From positions 186,001 to 250,000 of the forward strand of contig NZ_JABEPQ010000005.1 in NCBI RefSeq assembly GCF_013041615.1: 64,000 nt of DNA, written 5' to 3'. The notes below the pieces were generated by a model that saw only the letters and a list, made by a program, of their open reading frames with translations, was not told the origin of the DNA and made no database searches. The position numbers and the translations under genes are program-made. Positions within the stretch are counted from its first letter, which is position 1, and every line of letters starts with the position of its first letter. The stretch comes from Knoellia koreensis (GTDB lineage Bacteria > Actinomycetota > Actinomycetes > Actinomycetales > Dermatophilaceae). Shown in pieces: positions 46,067-55,838 of the stretch.

Positions 46067-48637
46067 ATGGCCACCTTCCTCTACCGGCTCGGGCGCCTCA
46101 CCGCCCGCCACGCCTGGCGCACCATCGCCGTCTGGGCCCTGGTCCTCGGCGTCCTCGGCGGCCTCATGGCTGCGTTCTCCACGCCCCCGACCTCGCAGAT
46201 CACGATCCCGGGCGCGCAGTTCCAGCAGGTCATCGACGACCTCGGCCAGGAGATCCCCGCCAGCTCAGGCGGCATCGCGACCATCACGATCGAGAACGAG
46301 CGCGCTGGCGCCTTCACCCCGGCCCAACGCACGGCCATCGACCAGACCCTCGCGCAGTGGGAGAAGGCCCCGCACGTCCAGTCGGTCATGAACCCCTTCG
46401 AGCAGCAGGCCCGCCTCGACGACGGCGCCGCCAAGGTCCGCGACGGGCAGGCGCAGATCGACAAGCAGCAGGCCGAGCTCGACAAGGGCCACGACTTCCT
46501 GCGCCTCGCCACCCGGGACCTCGCGACCGCGCGCGCCGACCTCGCCGAGCTCGAGCGCGCCGGGCAGGGCGACAGCGCCAAGGCCCAGGAGCTGCGCGCC
46601 CAGATCCCCAACCGGGCCCAGGGCAACGCCGACCTCAAGGCGCAGCTCGACTCCGGTGACGCGAAGATCGCGCAGGCCCGCGCCCAGGTGCAGCAGGGCC
46701 AGCGCATGCTCGACCTGAGCGACGGCCTGCGCTTCGTGAGCAAGGACGGCAGCACCGCCATGCTGCAGATCCAGTTCGACCAGTCGGTGTCGCAGCTGTC
46801 CCCCGAGGTGCGTGCCCACGTCCCCGAGATCGGCGCGGCCCTGGCCGACGACGGTGTCCGGGTCGACTACAACGCCGACATCCTGCAGACCCGCAGCCTC
46901 ATCGGGGTCGGGGAGATCGTCGGGTTCGTCATCGCCGGCATCGTGCTGCTGCTCATGCTCGGCACCCTCGTCGCCGCCGGCCTCCCCCTGCTGGTCGGCC
47001 TCGTCGGGGTCGGCGTCGGCATCGTCGGCGCGATGGCGGCCACCGCGTTCTTCGACATGAACTCGATGACGCCCGCACTCGCCCTCATGCTCGGCCTCGC
47101 CGTCGGCATCGACTACGCCCTCTTCATCGTCAACCGGCACCGCCAGCAGCTCCTCGGCGGTGTCGAGCTCCAGCACTCGATCGGACTCGCCACCGGCACG
47201 GCCGGCAACGCGGTCGTCGTCGCCGGCACCACCGTGGTCATCGCCCTCGCCGCCCTCACCGTGTCCGGCCTGCCGATCCTCGCCCAGATGGGTCTCGTGG
47301 CCGCCGGCACCGTCGTCGCCACCGTCCTCGTCGCCATCACCCTGACGCCGGCCGTCCTGAGCCTGATGGGTCGCCGCGTGCTGTCCAAGCGCGCCTGGGC
47401 CAAGGCCGGGTATGCCGCGGACGGCGGCAAGCACGCCGGGTCACCTCGCGCACGGGGTCGGTGGGTCGAGGTCGTCACCGACCGCCCATGGCTGGCCATC
47501 GTCGGCACCGTTGCGCTGATCGCCCTCCTGGCGCTGCCCGCCCTGTCGCTGCGGCTCGGCCTGCCTGACGGCAGCAGCGAACCCAAGGACTCCAGCGCTT
47601 TCCACTCCTACGTCACCATCGAGGACAATTTCGGTCCCGGAGCCAACGGTCCGATCGTCGCCGTCGTCAGCCTCGACGACCCGATCAGCCAGGCCGAGGT
47701 CACGCCCACGCAGCTGCGTGTGGGCGAGCAGCTCGCCGACCTTGACGGCGTCCGGCAGGTGGTGCCGTTCGGCGTGAGCGCGGACCGCGACACCCTCGCC
47801 TTCCAGGTCGTCCCCACCGAGGGACCCACCTCGCAACGCACCGTCGACCTCGTGCACAACCTCGACGAGCTCGGCTCCGACCTGGGCCAGGGCGAGAGCC
47901 TCGGCATCACCGGCCAGACGGTGGCGAACATCGAGATCTCCGAACGCCTCGCGAGCGCCCTGCCGCTCTACGTGCTGCTCGTCGTCGGGCTGTCGCTGCT
48001 GCTGCTCATGGCGGTGTTCCGGTCGGTGCTGGTGCCGCTCGTCGCAACCGGCGGGTTCCTGCTGTCGGTGGCGGCCGCCTTCGGCGCCGTGGTCGCGGTC
48101 TACCAGTGGGGCTGGCTCGGCGACCTGCTCGGCGTCAGCCGACCCGGCCCGATCATGCCGTTCTTCCCGACGCTGCTCATCGGCGTGCTGTTCGGCCTGG
48201 CGATGGACTACCAGATGTTCCTCGTCTCGGGCATGCACGAGGCACGAGCCCATGGGGAGGAGTCGCGGCGTGCCGTCCGCACCGGGTTCCGGCAGGGCTA
48301 CAAGGTCGTCGTCGCGGCCGCCGCGATCATGATCTCGGTCTTCGCAGGCTTCGTCTTCGCCCACCTCACCATGATCCGGCCCATCGGACTGGGCCTCGCG
48401 ATCGGTGTGGCGGTCGACGCCTTCCTCGTGCGAATGACGTTGATACCAGCGGTGATGCACCTGCTCGGCGACAAGGCGTGGTGGATCCCCCGGTGGCTCG
48501 ACCGGCTCCTGCCGAACCTCGACATCGAGGGCACCGGCCTCACCCGCCACCTCGCCCGCACCGAGTCCGAGCGCGGCGACGACAGCGAAGGCGAGCCCGC
48601 CACGGCCGGCGACCGGCCGGCATACGAAACCGTCTGA
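46067..48637 (+). CDS. MMPL-family RND transporter
   Basis: An 856-residue inner-membrane exporter of the MMPL family. Twelve or so helices fall in two sets. Helix 1 (TIAVWALVLGVLGGLMAAFS) is followed by an extracytoplasmic domain of about 250 residues. That domain contains a clear heptad-rich segment (about residues 125-225, rich in Ala, Gln, Glu and Lys), probably a coiled coil. The first helix bundle includes ALMLGLAVGIDYALFIVNRHR and the second PTLLIGVLFGLAMDYQMFLVSG, each with the buried Asp-Tyr pair that couples to protons. Family members export lipids, siderophores or drugs. It starts 3 bp after tetR and ends before a strong shared terminator. Confidence 0.93.
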   Translation: MATFLYRLGRLTARHAWRTIAVWALVLGVLGGLMAAFSTPPTSQITIPGAQFQQVIDDLGQEIPASSGGIATITIENERAGAFTPAQRTAIDQTLAQWEKAPHVQSVMNPFEQQARLDDGAAKVRDGQAQIDKQQAELDKGHDFLRLATRDLATARADLAELERAGQGDSAKAQELRAQIPNRAQGNADLKAQLDSGDAKIAQARAQVQQGQRMLDLSDGLRFVSKDGSTAMLQIQFDQSVSQLSPEVRAHVPEIGAALADDGVRVDYNADILQTRSLIGVGEIVGFVIAGIVLLLMLGTLVAAGLPLLVGLVGVGVGIVGAMAATAFFDMNSMTPALALMLGLAVGIDYALFIVNRHRQQLLGGVELQHSIGLATGTAGNAVVVAGTTVVIALAALTVSGLPILAQMGLVAAGTVVATVLVAITLTPAVLSLMGRRVLSKRAWAKAGYAADGGKHAGSPRARGRWVEVVTDRPWLAIVGTVALIALLALPALSLRLGLPDGSSEPKDSSAFHSYVTIEDNFGPGANGPIVAVVSLDDPISQAEVTPTQLRVGEQLADLDGVRQVVPFGVSADRDTLAFQVVPTEGPTSQRTVDLVHNLDELGSDLGQGESLGITGQTVANIEISERLASALPLYVLLVVGLSLLLLMAVFRSVLVPLVATGGFLLSVAAAFGAVVAVYQWGWLGDLLGVSRPGPIMPFFPTLLIGVLFGLAMDYQMFLVSGMHEARAHGEESRRAVRTGFRQGYKVVVAAAAIMISVFAGFVFAHLTMIRPIGLGLAIGVAVDAFLVRMTLIPAVMHLLGDKAWWIPRWLDRLLPNLDIEGTGLTRHLARTESERGDDSEGEPATAGDRPAYETV

Positions 48638-48655
48638 GGCCGTCCGCCACGCACG

Positions 48656-48700
48656 GCGACGCCCGCCGACTGGGAGGGGATCTCGGTCGGCGGGCGTCGC
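48656..48700. terminator. Bidirectional terminator between mmpl and usp
   Basis: GCGACGCCCGCCGAC (48656-48670) pairs without a mismatch with 48686-48700 (15 bp, 15-base loop). It occupies the gap between two convergent genes and can serve both. Confidence 0.8.
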
Positions 48701-48707
48701 TGTCTGG

Positions 48708-49100
48708 TCAGGCGGGTTTGACCGCCAGGACTGGGCAGCTGGCGTCGAGCAGGACGCGCTGCGCGGTCGAGCCGAGGATGAGCTTGCCCACCGGCGTGCG
48801 GTGCCGAAGCCCGATGACGAGCACCGAGGCATCGACGTCCCGTGCCGCGGCGAGCAGTGCCTCGGCCGGGTCGTTGCCGTGCTCGACCCGGCGCACCTCG
48901 GCGGTCAGGCCGAGCTCGTCGAGGTCACGGCGGACCCGGTCGAGCTGCTCCTCACCGGCACGGTGCGCGTCGGCGAGCACGTCGTCACGCGACATGTTGA
49001 CGACGAGCAGCGGCTCTTGCCGGCGCCCGGCCTCCTCGACGGCCGCGGTGAGGGCGGCCTCGCCATAGTTGTTGGGGACGTACCCCACGAGAACGGTCAT
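48708..49100 (-). CDS. Universal stress protein, UspA family
   Basis: A 130-residue single-domain Usp. The beta-strand TVLVGYVPN opens the fold, and the ATP-binding motif near the C-terminus reads VIGLRHRTPVGKLILGSTAQ, matching the G-x2-G/R-x9-GS/T pattern of ATP-binding Usp proteins. ATP binding is therefore likely. The gene ends six bases before... the shared terminator side and starts at the ATG at 49100, immediately upstream of the stop-side of tctA (gap 6 bp counting from 49107), so it may be the last gene of the tct transcript. Confidence 0.88.
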   Translation of the reverse strand: MTVLVGYVPNNYGEAALTAAVEEAGRRQEPLLVVNMSRDDVLADAHRAGEEQLDRVRRDLDELGLTAEVRRVEHGNDPAEALLAAARDVDASVLVIGLRHRTPVGKLILGSTAQRVLLDASCPVLAVKPA

Positions 49101-49106
49101 CTCGGC

Positions 49107-50711
49107 TCACATCCCCATGTCTGGAACGTTGCCACCACGCCCGAAATTAGTGGTGGCACTCTTGAGCGGGTCCCGCCCGTCACTGCCGGCCGGGCCGTTC
49201 GTCCCGTCGCCGTCGCCGCCGTCGTCGCCACGCACCCGGCGGACGATCGCGGCGATGAGCGGCCAGGCGAGGACCAGCACGACGATGCCGTAGCCGACCC
49301 ACGCCACCGGCCCACCGAGGAGTCCCGACCACTCGCCACCACTGAGCTGCAACGAGCGCCGGAAGTGCAGCTCGGCGAGCGGGCCGAGGATGACCCCGAC
49401 GATCATCGGCAGCACGGGCAGACCGAACCGGCGCATCGCGAAGCCCAGCAGGCCCAGCAGGAGCAAGAGGTAGAGGTCGAACGGCTGCCCCTGCACGGCA
49501 TACGCACCCATCGACGCGAAGAAGAGGATGCCCGCGTAGAGGTAGGGGCGCGGGATCTGCAGCAGCTTGGCCCAGGCCGGGGCGAGCGGCAGGTTCAGCA
49601 ACAGCAGCATCGTGTTGCCGATGAAGAGGCTGGCGATGAGGGCCCAGACCAGCTTCGGCTCGCGGGCGAGCAGCGTCGGGCCCGGCTCGATGCCCCAGCC
49701 CTGGATCGCGGCCAGCATGATCGCCGCGGTCGCGTTGGTGGGCAGGCCGAGTGCGAGCATCGGCACGAGCGTGCCCGCGGCCGAGGCGTTGTTGGCGGCC
49801 TCGGGGCCGGCCACGCCTTCGATCGCGCCCTTGCCGAACTCCTCCGGGTGCTTGGAGAGCTTGCGCTCGGTCATGTACGACATGAACGTCGGCAGCTCGG
49901 CACCACCCGCCGGGATCGCCCCGAACGGGAACCCGAACGCGGTGCCGCGCAGCCACGGCTTCCACGAGCGCTTCCAGTCCTGCTTGCCCATCCAGGGCTG
50001 CCCGACCGGGATCACCTCGGCGGCCTTGCGACGCAGGTGGGCGGCGACCCACAGGCCCTCACCGACCGCGAAGATGCCCACGGCCACCACGACGACGTCG
50101 ATGCCGTCGGCCAGCTGCGGGATGCCCAGCGTCAACCGCTGCTGCCCTGTCACGCGGTCGATGCCCACCAGCCCGATCGACAGGCCGATGAGCAGCGAGG
50201 CGAGGCCGCGGATCCGGGATGACCCGAGCACCGCGGACACCCCGACGAAGGCGACGACGATGATTGCGAGGTACTCCGGCGAGCCCAGCGTGACCGCGAA
50301 CTTCACGATCTGCGGCATGACGAGGACCAGCAGCATCGTGCCGATCGTGCCCGCGATGAAGGAGCCGATCGCCGCCGTGGCAAGGGCCTGCGCGGCCCGG
50401 CCGGCCTTGGCCATCATGTTGCCCTCGATGGCCGTCACGACCGACGACGACTCACCCGGGGTGTTGAGTAGGATCGAGGTCGTCGACCCTCCGTACATAC
50501 CGCCATAGAAGATGCCGGCAAACATGATCAGGGCCTGCGCCGGCTCGAGGCCGTAGGTCACCGGCAGCAACAGGGCGACCGTCATGGCCGGGCCGATGCC
50601 GGGCAGCACACCGACGGCGGTGCCGATGATGACGCCCGCCAACGCGAACAGCAGGTTCGTCGGCGTGAGGACGTCGCCGAAGCCCTGCAGCAGGGCGTTC
50701 AGGTTGTCCAT
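49107..50711 (-). CDS. tctA: Tripartite tricarboxylate transporter, large permease TctA
   Basis: A 534-residue membrane protein with about eleven or twelve helices. The N-terminal TctA signature is present ([40 protein letters not shown]), as is its second-half counterpart ([19 protein letters not shown]). It is the ion-coupled channel of a TTT importer for a di- or tricarboxylate. The C-terminal about 50 residues are a Gly/Asp-rich cytoplasmic tail. The start at 50711 shares one base with the tctB stop. Substrate could be citrate, tartrate or a related acid; the adjacent CitA-type sensor favours a carboxylate. Confidence 0.93.
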   Translation of the reverse strand: MDNLNALLQGFGDVLTPTNLLFALAGVIIGTAVGVLPGIGPAMTVALLLPVTYGLEPAQALIMFAGIFYGGMYGGSTTSILLNTPGESSSVVTAIEGNMMAKAGRAAQALATAAIGSFIAGTIGTMLLVLVMPQIVKFAVTLGSPEYLAIIVVAFVGVSAVLGSSRIRGLASLLIGLSIGLVGIDRVTGQQRLTLGIPQLADGIDVVVVAVGIFAVGEGLWVAAHLRRKAAEVIPVGQPWMGKQDWKRSWKPWLRGTAFGFPFGAIPAGGAELPTFMSYMTERKLSKHPEEFGKGAIEGVAGPEAANNASAAGTLVPMLALGLPTNATAAIMLAAIQGWGIEPGPTLLAREPKLVWALIASLFIGNTMLLLLNLPLAPAWAKLLQIPRPYLYAGILFFASMGAYAVQGQPFDLYLLLLLGLLGFAMRRFGLPVLPMIVGVILGPLAELHFRRSLQLSGGEWSGLLGGPVAWVGYGIVVLVLAWPLIAAIVRRVRGDDGGDGDGTNGPAGSDGRDPLKSATTNFGRGGNVPDMGM

Positions 50712-51226
50712 CAGAGGATTCCTTGGAGTATGCCGGCCGGCAGGTTGACGCCGAGACCGATCGCGAACACGTAGAACGTGATGAGCGCCAGGGCGACGGC
50801 CACGACGAGGCCGCGGATGTGGTGCCGGTTGCCCAGGGCGAATGCGCTGCCCCAGAACAGGATCGAGCCGCTGATGACCCAGCCCAGGTAGTCGATGAGC
50901 ACCGCGTTGAGGAGGAAGAAGAACGCGAGCAGGCCCAGCGTCTTCCAGTCGGCGCCGTGGGTCAGGTCGACGTCCTCACCTTCCTCCTCCTCGCCGCGGC
51001 CACCCTTGAGGATGTCGACGAGGTAGAAGGCGGACACCACGAGCAACGCGACACCCAGCACGATCGGGACGGCGCGCGGACCCACCGGGTCGTTGCTGCT
51101 CGCGGCGTGGCCGATCCGGCTCGCGTCGACGAGCAGGGCCACCCCGAGCAGGGCAAGGCCCGCGCACACACCGAGCTGTGCGCGGTCCTTGATCCCTGCT
51201 CGGGAACGGGAGTCCTGCAGGCTCAT
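50711..51226 (-). CDS. tctB: Tripartite tricarboxylate transporter, small permease TctB
   Basis: A 171-residue membrane protein with four hydrophobic segments ([53 protein letters not shown] and [20 protein letters not shown]), the usual layout of TctB. A charged loop with EEEEGEDVD lies between helices two and three. It completes the membrane part with TctA. The ATG at 51226 overlaps the tctC stop by four bases. Confidence 0.9.
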   Translation of the reverse strand: MSLQDSRSRAGIKDRAQLGVCAGLALLGVALLVDASRIGHAASSNDPVGPRAVPIVLGVALLVVSAFYLVDILKGGRGEEEEGEDVDLTHGADWKTLGLLAFFFLLNAVLIDYLGWVISGSILFWGSAFALGNRHHIRGLVVAVALALITFYVFAIGLGVNLPAGILQGIL

Positions 51227-52245
51227 GCCAACCCGAGCTGCTTGAGCAGGTCGGCGACGTCCTGGTCCTGCTGCTTGAGGAAGGTGCCGAACTCGTCACC
51301 GGTCTCGAAGGCGTCGGTCCACCCGCGCTTCTTCTCCTCGTCCTTCCACGCCTGGGTGTCGTGCATCTTGGTCAGCGCGTCGATCCAGACCTGCTTGTCC
51401 TTGTCGGAGATGCCGGGAGGGGCGACGATGCCGCGCCAGTTGGTGAAGACGAGGTCGATGCCGGAGGACTTGAGCGTCGGCACGTCCTTGAGGGCCTCGA
51501 CGGGCTCCTCACTCGTCACCGCGAGCACCCGCACCTCGCCGGCCTCGACCTGGTCGAGGAACTCGCCGAACCCGCTGGCGCCGAACTTGATCTTGTTGCC
51601 CAGCAACGCCGGCAGCAGCTCCCCGCCACCGTCGTAGGTGACGTAGTTGACGTCCTTGGGGTCGATGCCGACCGTCTTGGCGAGCTGCATCGGGAGCAGG
51701 TGGTCGGGACCACCGGGCGACGAGCCACCGCCGACGGCGAACTTCTTCGGGTCGGCCTTCCACGCGGCGACGAGGGCGTTGATGTCCTTGTAGGGCGAGT
51801 CCTTGGGCACGACGATCGCGCCCGCCTCCTCGATGAGCTTGGCGATCGGGGTCGTCTCGGCCAGCGTCGCCTTCGACTTCTGGGTGTATGCCGCGCCGAC
51901 GACACCGAGCCCCATCTGCATGGCGAGCTTGCCGTTGCCCTTCTCGTTGACGATCCGCTGGAGGCCAACGGTGCCGCCCGCGCCGGGCAGGTTGAAGACC
52001 TGGACGCTGCCGGTGATCTTCTGGCTCTCCATGACCTTGGCGGCCGTGCGAGCCGTGGTGTCGTAACCACCGCCGGGTGCGTTGGGCACCATCAGCTGCA
52101 GGCCCGAGGCCGGCTTGCCGTCACCGCCGCCGGACGACGACGATGAGCCACCGGCGTCGTTCTTGGTGGCGCCACAGGCAGACAGGGCGAGTGCGGCGGC
52201 TGCGGCGAGGGCCGCGAATCGGACGATGGAACGGGAACTCATCAT
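51223..52245 (-). CDS. tctC: Tripartite tricarboxylate transporter, binding lipoprotein TctC
   Basis: A 340-residue extracellular solute-binding protein of the Bug/TctC family. The lipoprotein signal ends LALSAC (Cys24), and a Gly/Ser linker follows. The binding domain starts GLQLMVPNAPGGGYDTTART, where the GGGYD segment contacts carboxylates in this family, and continues with GGTVGLQRIVNEKGNGKL, VAWKADPKKFAVGGGSSPGG and LVFTNWRGIVAPPGI. First gene of tctCBA. The start is the ATG at 52245, preceded by AAAGG. It is divergent from the two-component genes, with a 100-bp shared control region. Confidence 0.92.
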   Translation of the reverse strand: MMSSRSIVRFAALAAAAALALSACGATKNDAGGSSSSSGGGDGKPASGLQLMVPNAPGGGYDTTARTAAKVMESQKITGSVQVFNLPGAGGTVGLQRIVNEKGNGKLAMQMGLGVVGAAYTQKSKATLAETTPIAKLIEEAGAIVVPKDSPYKDINALVAAWKADPKKFAVGGGSSPGGPDHLLPMQLAKTVGIDPKDVNYVTYDGGGELLPALLGNKIKFGASGFGEFLDQVEAGEVRVLAVTSEEPVEALKDVPTLKSSGIDLVFTNWRGIVAPPGISDKDKQVWIDALTKMHDTQAWKDEEKKRGWTDAFETGDEFGTFLKQQDQDVADLLKQLGLA

Positions 52246-52345
52246 TGAGACCTTTCGCTGTGCGGGGGCGAGCGATTGAATCGTGTCGGCCCACCGGCCG
52301 GTCGTCTCCGTTTCGTCAGCAGTGAAGGTTGAGTTCATAGTGGTC
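52246..52345. promoter_or_regulatory. Divergent control region of tctCBA and the two-component genes
   Basis: This 100-bp gap separates tctC (minus) from the sensor kinase gene (plus) and must hold both promoters. It is less GC-rich than its surroundings (ATTGAAT near 52275, GTTGAGTTCATAG near 52329). CitB-type response regulators bind such AT-rich stretches between the genes they control. I see no clean palindrome. Confidence 0.45.
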
Positions 52346-54019
52346 ATGCGTGCGCGGCGAGCGACCCTGGCGGGACAGCTGCTGTTCCTCCAGGTGGTGA
52401 TCGTGCTCGCGGTGGCGGTGACGGTGGGTGCGTTGTCGGTCGCGCAGTCGTCGGCGACGTTCACCCGGGTCGAGGGCCGCCGCGTCTCGGCGACGGCCGA
52501 GCAGCTCGGCGCCAACCCGCTCGTGCGCAGCTCGCTGCGGGTGCCGGAGACCCGGACGGCGCTGGCCACCCTCGCCCAGTCGGTGCTGACCCAGTACCGC
52601 GTCTCCACGGTGAGCTTCGCCGACGCCGACGAGAAGATCCGCGTCTCCACCGACCCCACCCTCGACGACACCCGGCTGCCGTTGCCGCGTCCCGAGGTGG
52701 CCTACGGGGCGGGGTGGTCCGGGACCCTGGACGTCGGCGGTCGCAAACAACTCGTGTCGCAGGTGCCGGTGCTCGAGGAGGACACCGGCCGCCAGCTCGG
52801 CACGGTCATGATCGGTGAGGACGTCCCCTCGGTCTGGAACCGGCTGGGCGACGCCTCGTCCTACCTGCTCGTCTACCTCGGCACGGCGCTCGCGATCGGC
52901 CTGCTCGGGTCCTGGCTCCTCGCCCGCCGCATCAAGCGCCAGACCCTCGGCATGGAACCACGGGAGATCACCGGGCTCGCCGAGCACCGCGAGGCACTGC
53001 TCTACGGCATCGCCGAGGGCGTCATCGCGCTCGACCCCGCCAAGCGGGTCACCCTCGTCAACGACGTCGCCCGGCGCCTCCTCGACCTGCCCGAGCACGC
53101 GATCGGCATGAGCCTGGACGACCTGCGCATCAAGGGCCGGTTGTATGCCGTGTTGTCCGGTGGGGCGACGGAGGGCGCCTCCGGCGGTGGGGACCGCGGC
53201 GAGCCGGGAAACGACAATGGCGACGAGGGTGCCCGCCCGGAGCTGGCCGACGAGGTCGTGGTCCGCCGCGGCCGGGTCCTGGTGATGAACCGCATGGAGG
53301 TCGAGAAGGACGGGCGGCGACTCGGCACGGTCACGACGCTGCGTGACCGGACGGCTCTCGCGGACCTCGAGCGCCAGCTGGGGTCGTTCCGCAGCAGCAC
53401 CCAGCTGTTGCGGGCGCAGGGGCACGAGTTCGCCAACCAGCTGCACACCATCAGCGGACTGATCCAGATCGGGGAGTACGACGAAGTGGTCCGGTACGTC
53501 GACGCGGTGAGCCAGCGGCGGCAGTCCCTCGACCTGTCGGTCAACAGCCGCGTCCGTGACCCCGCCGTGGGGGTGCTGCTGATGGCGAAGGCATCGGTGG
53601 CTGCCGAGCGCCGGGTCGACCTGCGCATCAGCGACGACACCAACCTCGACCGGCTCCAGACCGAGGACTCGGCCGACGTCGCGACGATCGTCGGCAACCT
53701 CGTGGACAACGCCATCGACGCCGCCGCCGGACGCCCGAACGCCTGGGTCGAGGTGGAGATCGCGCACGACTCGACGACCGTGCGGATCACGGTGCGCGAC
53801 AACGGTTCTGGCGTGCCCGATGATGTCGCTGCCACCATCTTCGACCAGGGCGTGACGACCAAGGCGACGGGAGCGGATGAGCACGGCATCGGCCTCGCCC
53901 TCACCCGCATGGTCTGCCGTCGCCGCGGTGGCGAGGCCGAGTTCCACAACACCGCCGACGGTGCCGTCTTCACGGCATACCTCACCGTCGCACCGGTGCC
54001 CGAGGCAGTGGCGCGATGA
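52346..54019 (+). CDS. Sensor histidine kinase, CitA/DcuS family
   Basis: A 557-residue membrane sensor. Helix 1 (LLFLQVVIVLAVAVTVGAL) and helix 2 (LVYLGTALAIGLLGSWLLA) flank an extracytoplasmic domain of about 130 residues, the PAS-like carboxylate sensor of this family. A cytoplasmic PAS region follows and contains an insert rich in Gly, Asp and Glu (about residues 273-300). The phosphorylated His is in GHEFANQLHTISGL, the CitA-type H box. The ATPase domain has NLVDNAIDAA, VRDNGSGVPD and GIGLAL. The start is the ATG at 52346, with GTG 52340 as an alternative. It overlaps the regulator gene by four bases and lies divergent from tctCBA, so it likely senses the carboxylate imported by Tct. Confidence 0.9.
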   Translation: MRARRATLAGQLLFLQVVIVLAVAVTVGALSVAQSSATFTRVEGRRVSATAEQLGANPLVRSSLRVPETRTALATLAQSVLTQYRVSTVSFADADEKIRVSTDPTLDDTRLPLPRPEVAYGAGWSGTLDVGGRKQLVSQVPVLEEDTGRQLGTVMIGEDVPSVWNRLGDASSYLLVYLGTALAIGLLGSWLLARRIKRQTLGMEPREITGLAEHREALLYGIAEGVIALDPAKRVTLVNDVARRLLDLPEHAIGMSLDDLRIKGRLYAVLSGGATEGASGGGDRGEPGNDNGDEGARPELADEVVVRRGRVLVMNRMEVEKDGRRLGTVTTLRDRTALADLERQLGSFRSSTQLLRAQGHEFANQLHTISGLIQIGEYDEVVRYVDAVSQRRQSLDLSVNSRVRDPAVGVLLMAKASVAAERRVDLRISDDTNLDRLQTEDSADVATIVGNLVDNAIDAAAGRPNAWVEVEIAHDSTTVRITVRDNGSGVPDDVAATIFDQGVTTKATGADEHGIGLALTRMVCRRRGGEAEFHNTADGAVFTAYLTVAPVPEAVAR

Positions 54020-54726
54020 CCGACAACGCAACCAACCGGCCCACCCGAAGCGCACCCACGACGCGCGTCCTCATCGTCGACGACGACTTCATGGTGGCGC
54101 GCGTGCACACCGGATTCGTCACTCGCACAGAGGGATTCGAGGTCGTCGGCACCGCTCACACGGGCTCGGACGCCGTCGCGCTGGCCCGCGACCTCACGCC
54201 AGACCTGGTGCTGCTCGACCTCTACCTGCCCGACCGGTTCGGGCTCGACGTCCTCGCCGACCTGCGCGCCGCGGGGCTCGAGTGCGACGTCATCGTCATC
54301 ACCGCCGCCAAGGAGGTCGAGGCGGTGCGCGGCGCGATCCGGCTCGGCGTCGTGGACTACCTGCTCAAGCCGTTCGGCTACGACGACCTGCGCGAGCGCC
54401 TCGACCGGTATGCCGCGCGGCACCGGCTGCTCACGGGCGACCAGGTCCGTGGGCAGGACGACATCGACCGGGCGCTGGCGATGTCGTCGCGGGCTCCGTC
54501 GGCGGTGCTGCCCAAGGGACTGAGCCCGGAGACGGTCGCCCTGGTGGAGGCCGCCCTCGCCGACGCCGAAGGCAGCCTCTCCGCATCCGAAGCGGCGGAA
54601 ACCGTTGGAATCTCACGTGTTTCGGCCCGCCGCTACCTCGAGTACTTCGTCGGGATCGGCACCGCCGAGGTCAACCTCAGGTACGGCACGACCGGACGCC
54701 CCGAGCGTCGCTACCGGCGAGTCTGA
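54016..54726 (+). CDS. Response regulator, CitB/DcuR family
   Basis: A 236-residue two-domain regulator. The receiver domain has the acidic pocket VDDD near residue 21, the phosphoacceptor Asp68 in LVLLDLYLP, the conserved Thr-like VITAAK and the Lys in LLKPFG. The C-terminal part carries a helix-turn-helix (SASEAAETVGISRVSARRYL) as in CitB/DcuR proteins. It is translationally coupled to the kinase gene by a four-base overlap. The likely target is the shared region upstream of tctC. Confidence 0.92.
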   Translation: MTDNATNRPTRSAPTTRVLIVDDDFMVARVHTGFVTRTEGFEVVGTAHTGSDAVALARDLTPDLVLLDLYLPDRFGLDVLADLRAAGLECDVIVITAAKEVEAVRGAIRLGVVDYLLKPFGYDDLRERLDRYAARHRLLTGDQVRGQDDIDRALAMSSRAPSAVLPKGLSPETVALVEAALADAEGSLSASEAAETVGISRVSARRYLEYFVGIGTAEVNLRYGTTGRPERRYRRV

Positions 54727-54730
54727 CCGC

Positions 54731-55492
54731 ATGCCCAACGCACCCGCCGCCCGGCACGCCCTCGAGGTGCTGACCCTGCTCGCCCGGCACACCGAGCCTT
54801 TGCCCGCGGGAACGATCGCCCGCGAGCTCGGCCTGCCGCGGTCGACGACCTACCACCTGCTCACCGCGCTCACCGACACCGGCTTCGTCACCCACCTGCC
54901 GGAGGAGCGCCGCTACGGGCTCGGCGTGGCCGCCTTCGAGCTCGGCACGGCATACCAGCGCCAGGCGCCACTGCAACGCATAGCCCGTCCCCTCCTCGGG
55001 CGACTCGTCGACACCACGACCCACAACGCCCACCTCGCGGTCCTCCACGGGCGGGACGTCCTCTACGTCATCGAGGAACGCGCGCCGGGACGCCCGCTGC
55101 TCGTCACCGACGTCGGCGTACGGCTGCCCGCACCCCTCACCGCCAGCGGCCTCGCGATGCTGGCAGCGCTGCCCGCCGCCCAGCTGCGCGCGCTCTTCCC
55201 CCACAGGGACACCCTCGTCGACCGGGACGGCCGCGGGTTCCCCAGCGTGACGGCGCTGCGGCGCGAGCTCACGACCATCCGGTCGCGCGGGCACGCGGTG
55301 GAGGAGGGAACCGTCAGCCCCGGCCTGTCCTCCGTCGCCCGCGCCGTCATCGACCACACCGGTCACCCGGTGGCGGGCGTGGCCCTCACCTTCCCCACCG
55401 ATGGCGTCGATGCGGGCGAGCGGAACCGGTTGGTGGCGGCCGTGACTCGCGCGGCCGCGACCCTGACTGCGCGGATCGGCGGCCGGCCCTGA
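54731..55492 (+). CDS. IclR-family transcriptional regulator
   Basis: A 253-residue regulator with an N-terminal winged helix (LPAGTIARELGLPRSTTYHLL, residues about 25-45) and a GAF-like IclR effector domain (LAVLHGRDVLYVIEERAPGR, LPAPLTASGLAMLAALP, VEEGTVSPGLSSVARAVID). The ATG at 54731 lies four bases after the response-regulator stop, so the three regulatory genes are probably one transcript. IclR proteins often control catabolism of acids; possible targets here are tct or the hut genes 10 kb away, which cannot be decided from sequence. Confidence 0.9.
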   Translation: MPNAPAARHALEVLTLLARHTEPLPAGTIARELGLPRSTTYHLLTALTDTGFVTHLPEERRYGLGVAAFELGTAYQRQAPLQRIARPLLGRLVDTTTHNAHLAVLHGRDVLYVIEERAPGRPLLVTDVGVRLPAPLTASGLAMLAALPAAQLRALFPHRDTLVDRDGRGFPSVTALRRELTTIRSRGHAVEEGTVSPGLSSVARAVIDHTGHPVAGVALTFPTDGVDAGERNRLVAAVTRAAATLTARIGGRP

Positions 55493-55494
55493 GG

Positions 55495-55689
55495 TCAGCC
55501 GCGGTTGCGCTGGCGGCCGCGGCCCTCCTCGGCCTCACCGGTGAACCCGCGGCCGAACGCCCACCAGAAACCGCTGACGATCGCCACGACCACCAGGACC
55601 GCGACCGGCAGGTCGGCCATCCCGACCAGCACACCGCAGATCGCGACCAGCATGGTCAGCGTCCACGCGACCTTCAGGTAGTTCGACAT
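55495..55689 (-). CDS. Small two-span membrane protein (64 aa)
   Basis: Sixty-four residues with two hydrophobic helices (VAWTLTMLVAICGVLVGM and LPVAVLVVVAIVSGFWWAFG) and a charged Arg/Glu tail. The start is the ATG at 55689, behind a GGGGACGGGGA ribosome site; a longer frame upstream has no better site. No family recognised. It converges with the IclR gene, with two bases between the stops. The 150-bp gap to the PhoX-like gene stop (55690-55838) shows no gene. Confidence 0.6.
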   Translation of the reverse strand: MSNYLKVAWTLTMLVAICGVLVGMADLPVAVLVVVAIVSGFWWAFGRGFTGEAEEGRGRQRNRG

Positions 55690-55838
55690 TCCCCGTCCCC
55701 TTCGTCCGCGGCCACCCGGCGTGGCCCGTGTCTCAACCCTCGCACGGGTGCGCGCGGCGACGGGTCCACCGACCGGTTGACCCGAGTCCTGTGGGTGACG
55801 GTGCGCCATGGAGCAGCGTCACCCACACGACTGCGAGG

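Noticed and set aside
54605-54730. Earlier start for the IclR gene inside the response-regulator gene
   Set aside because: The extension overlaps the C-terminal helix-turn-helix coding region in another frame, and the ATG at 54731 begins exactly at the family's N-terminus.
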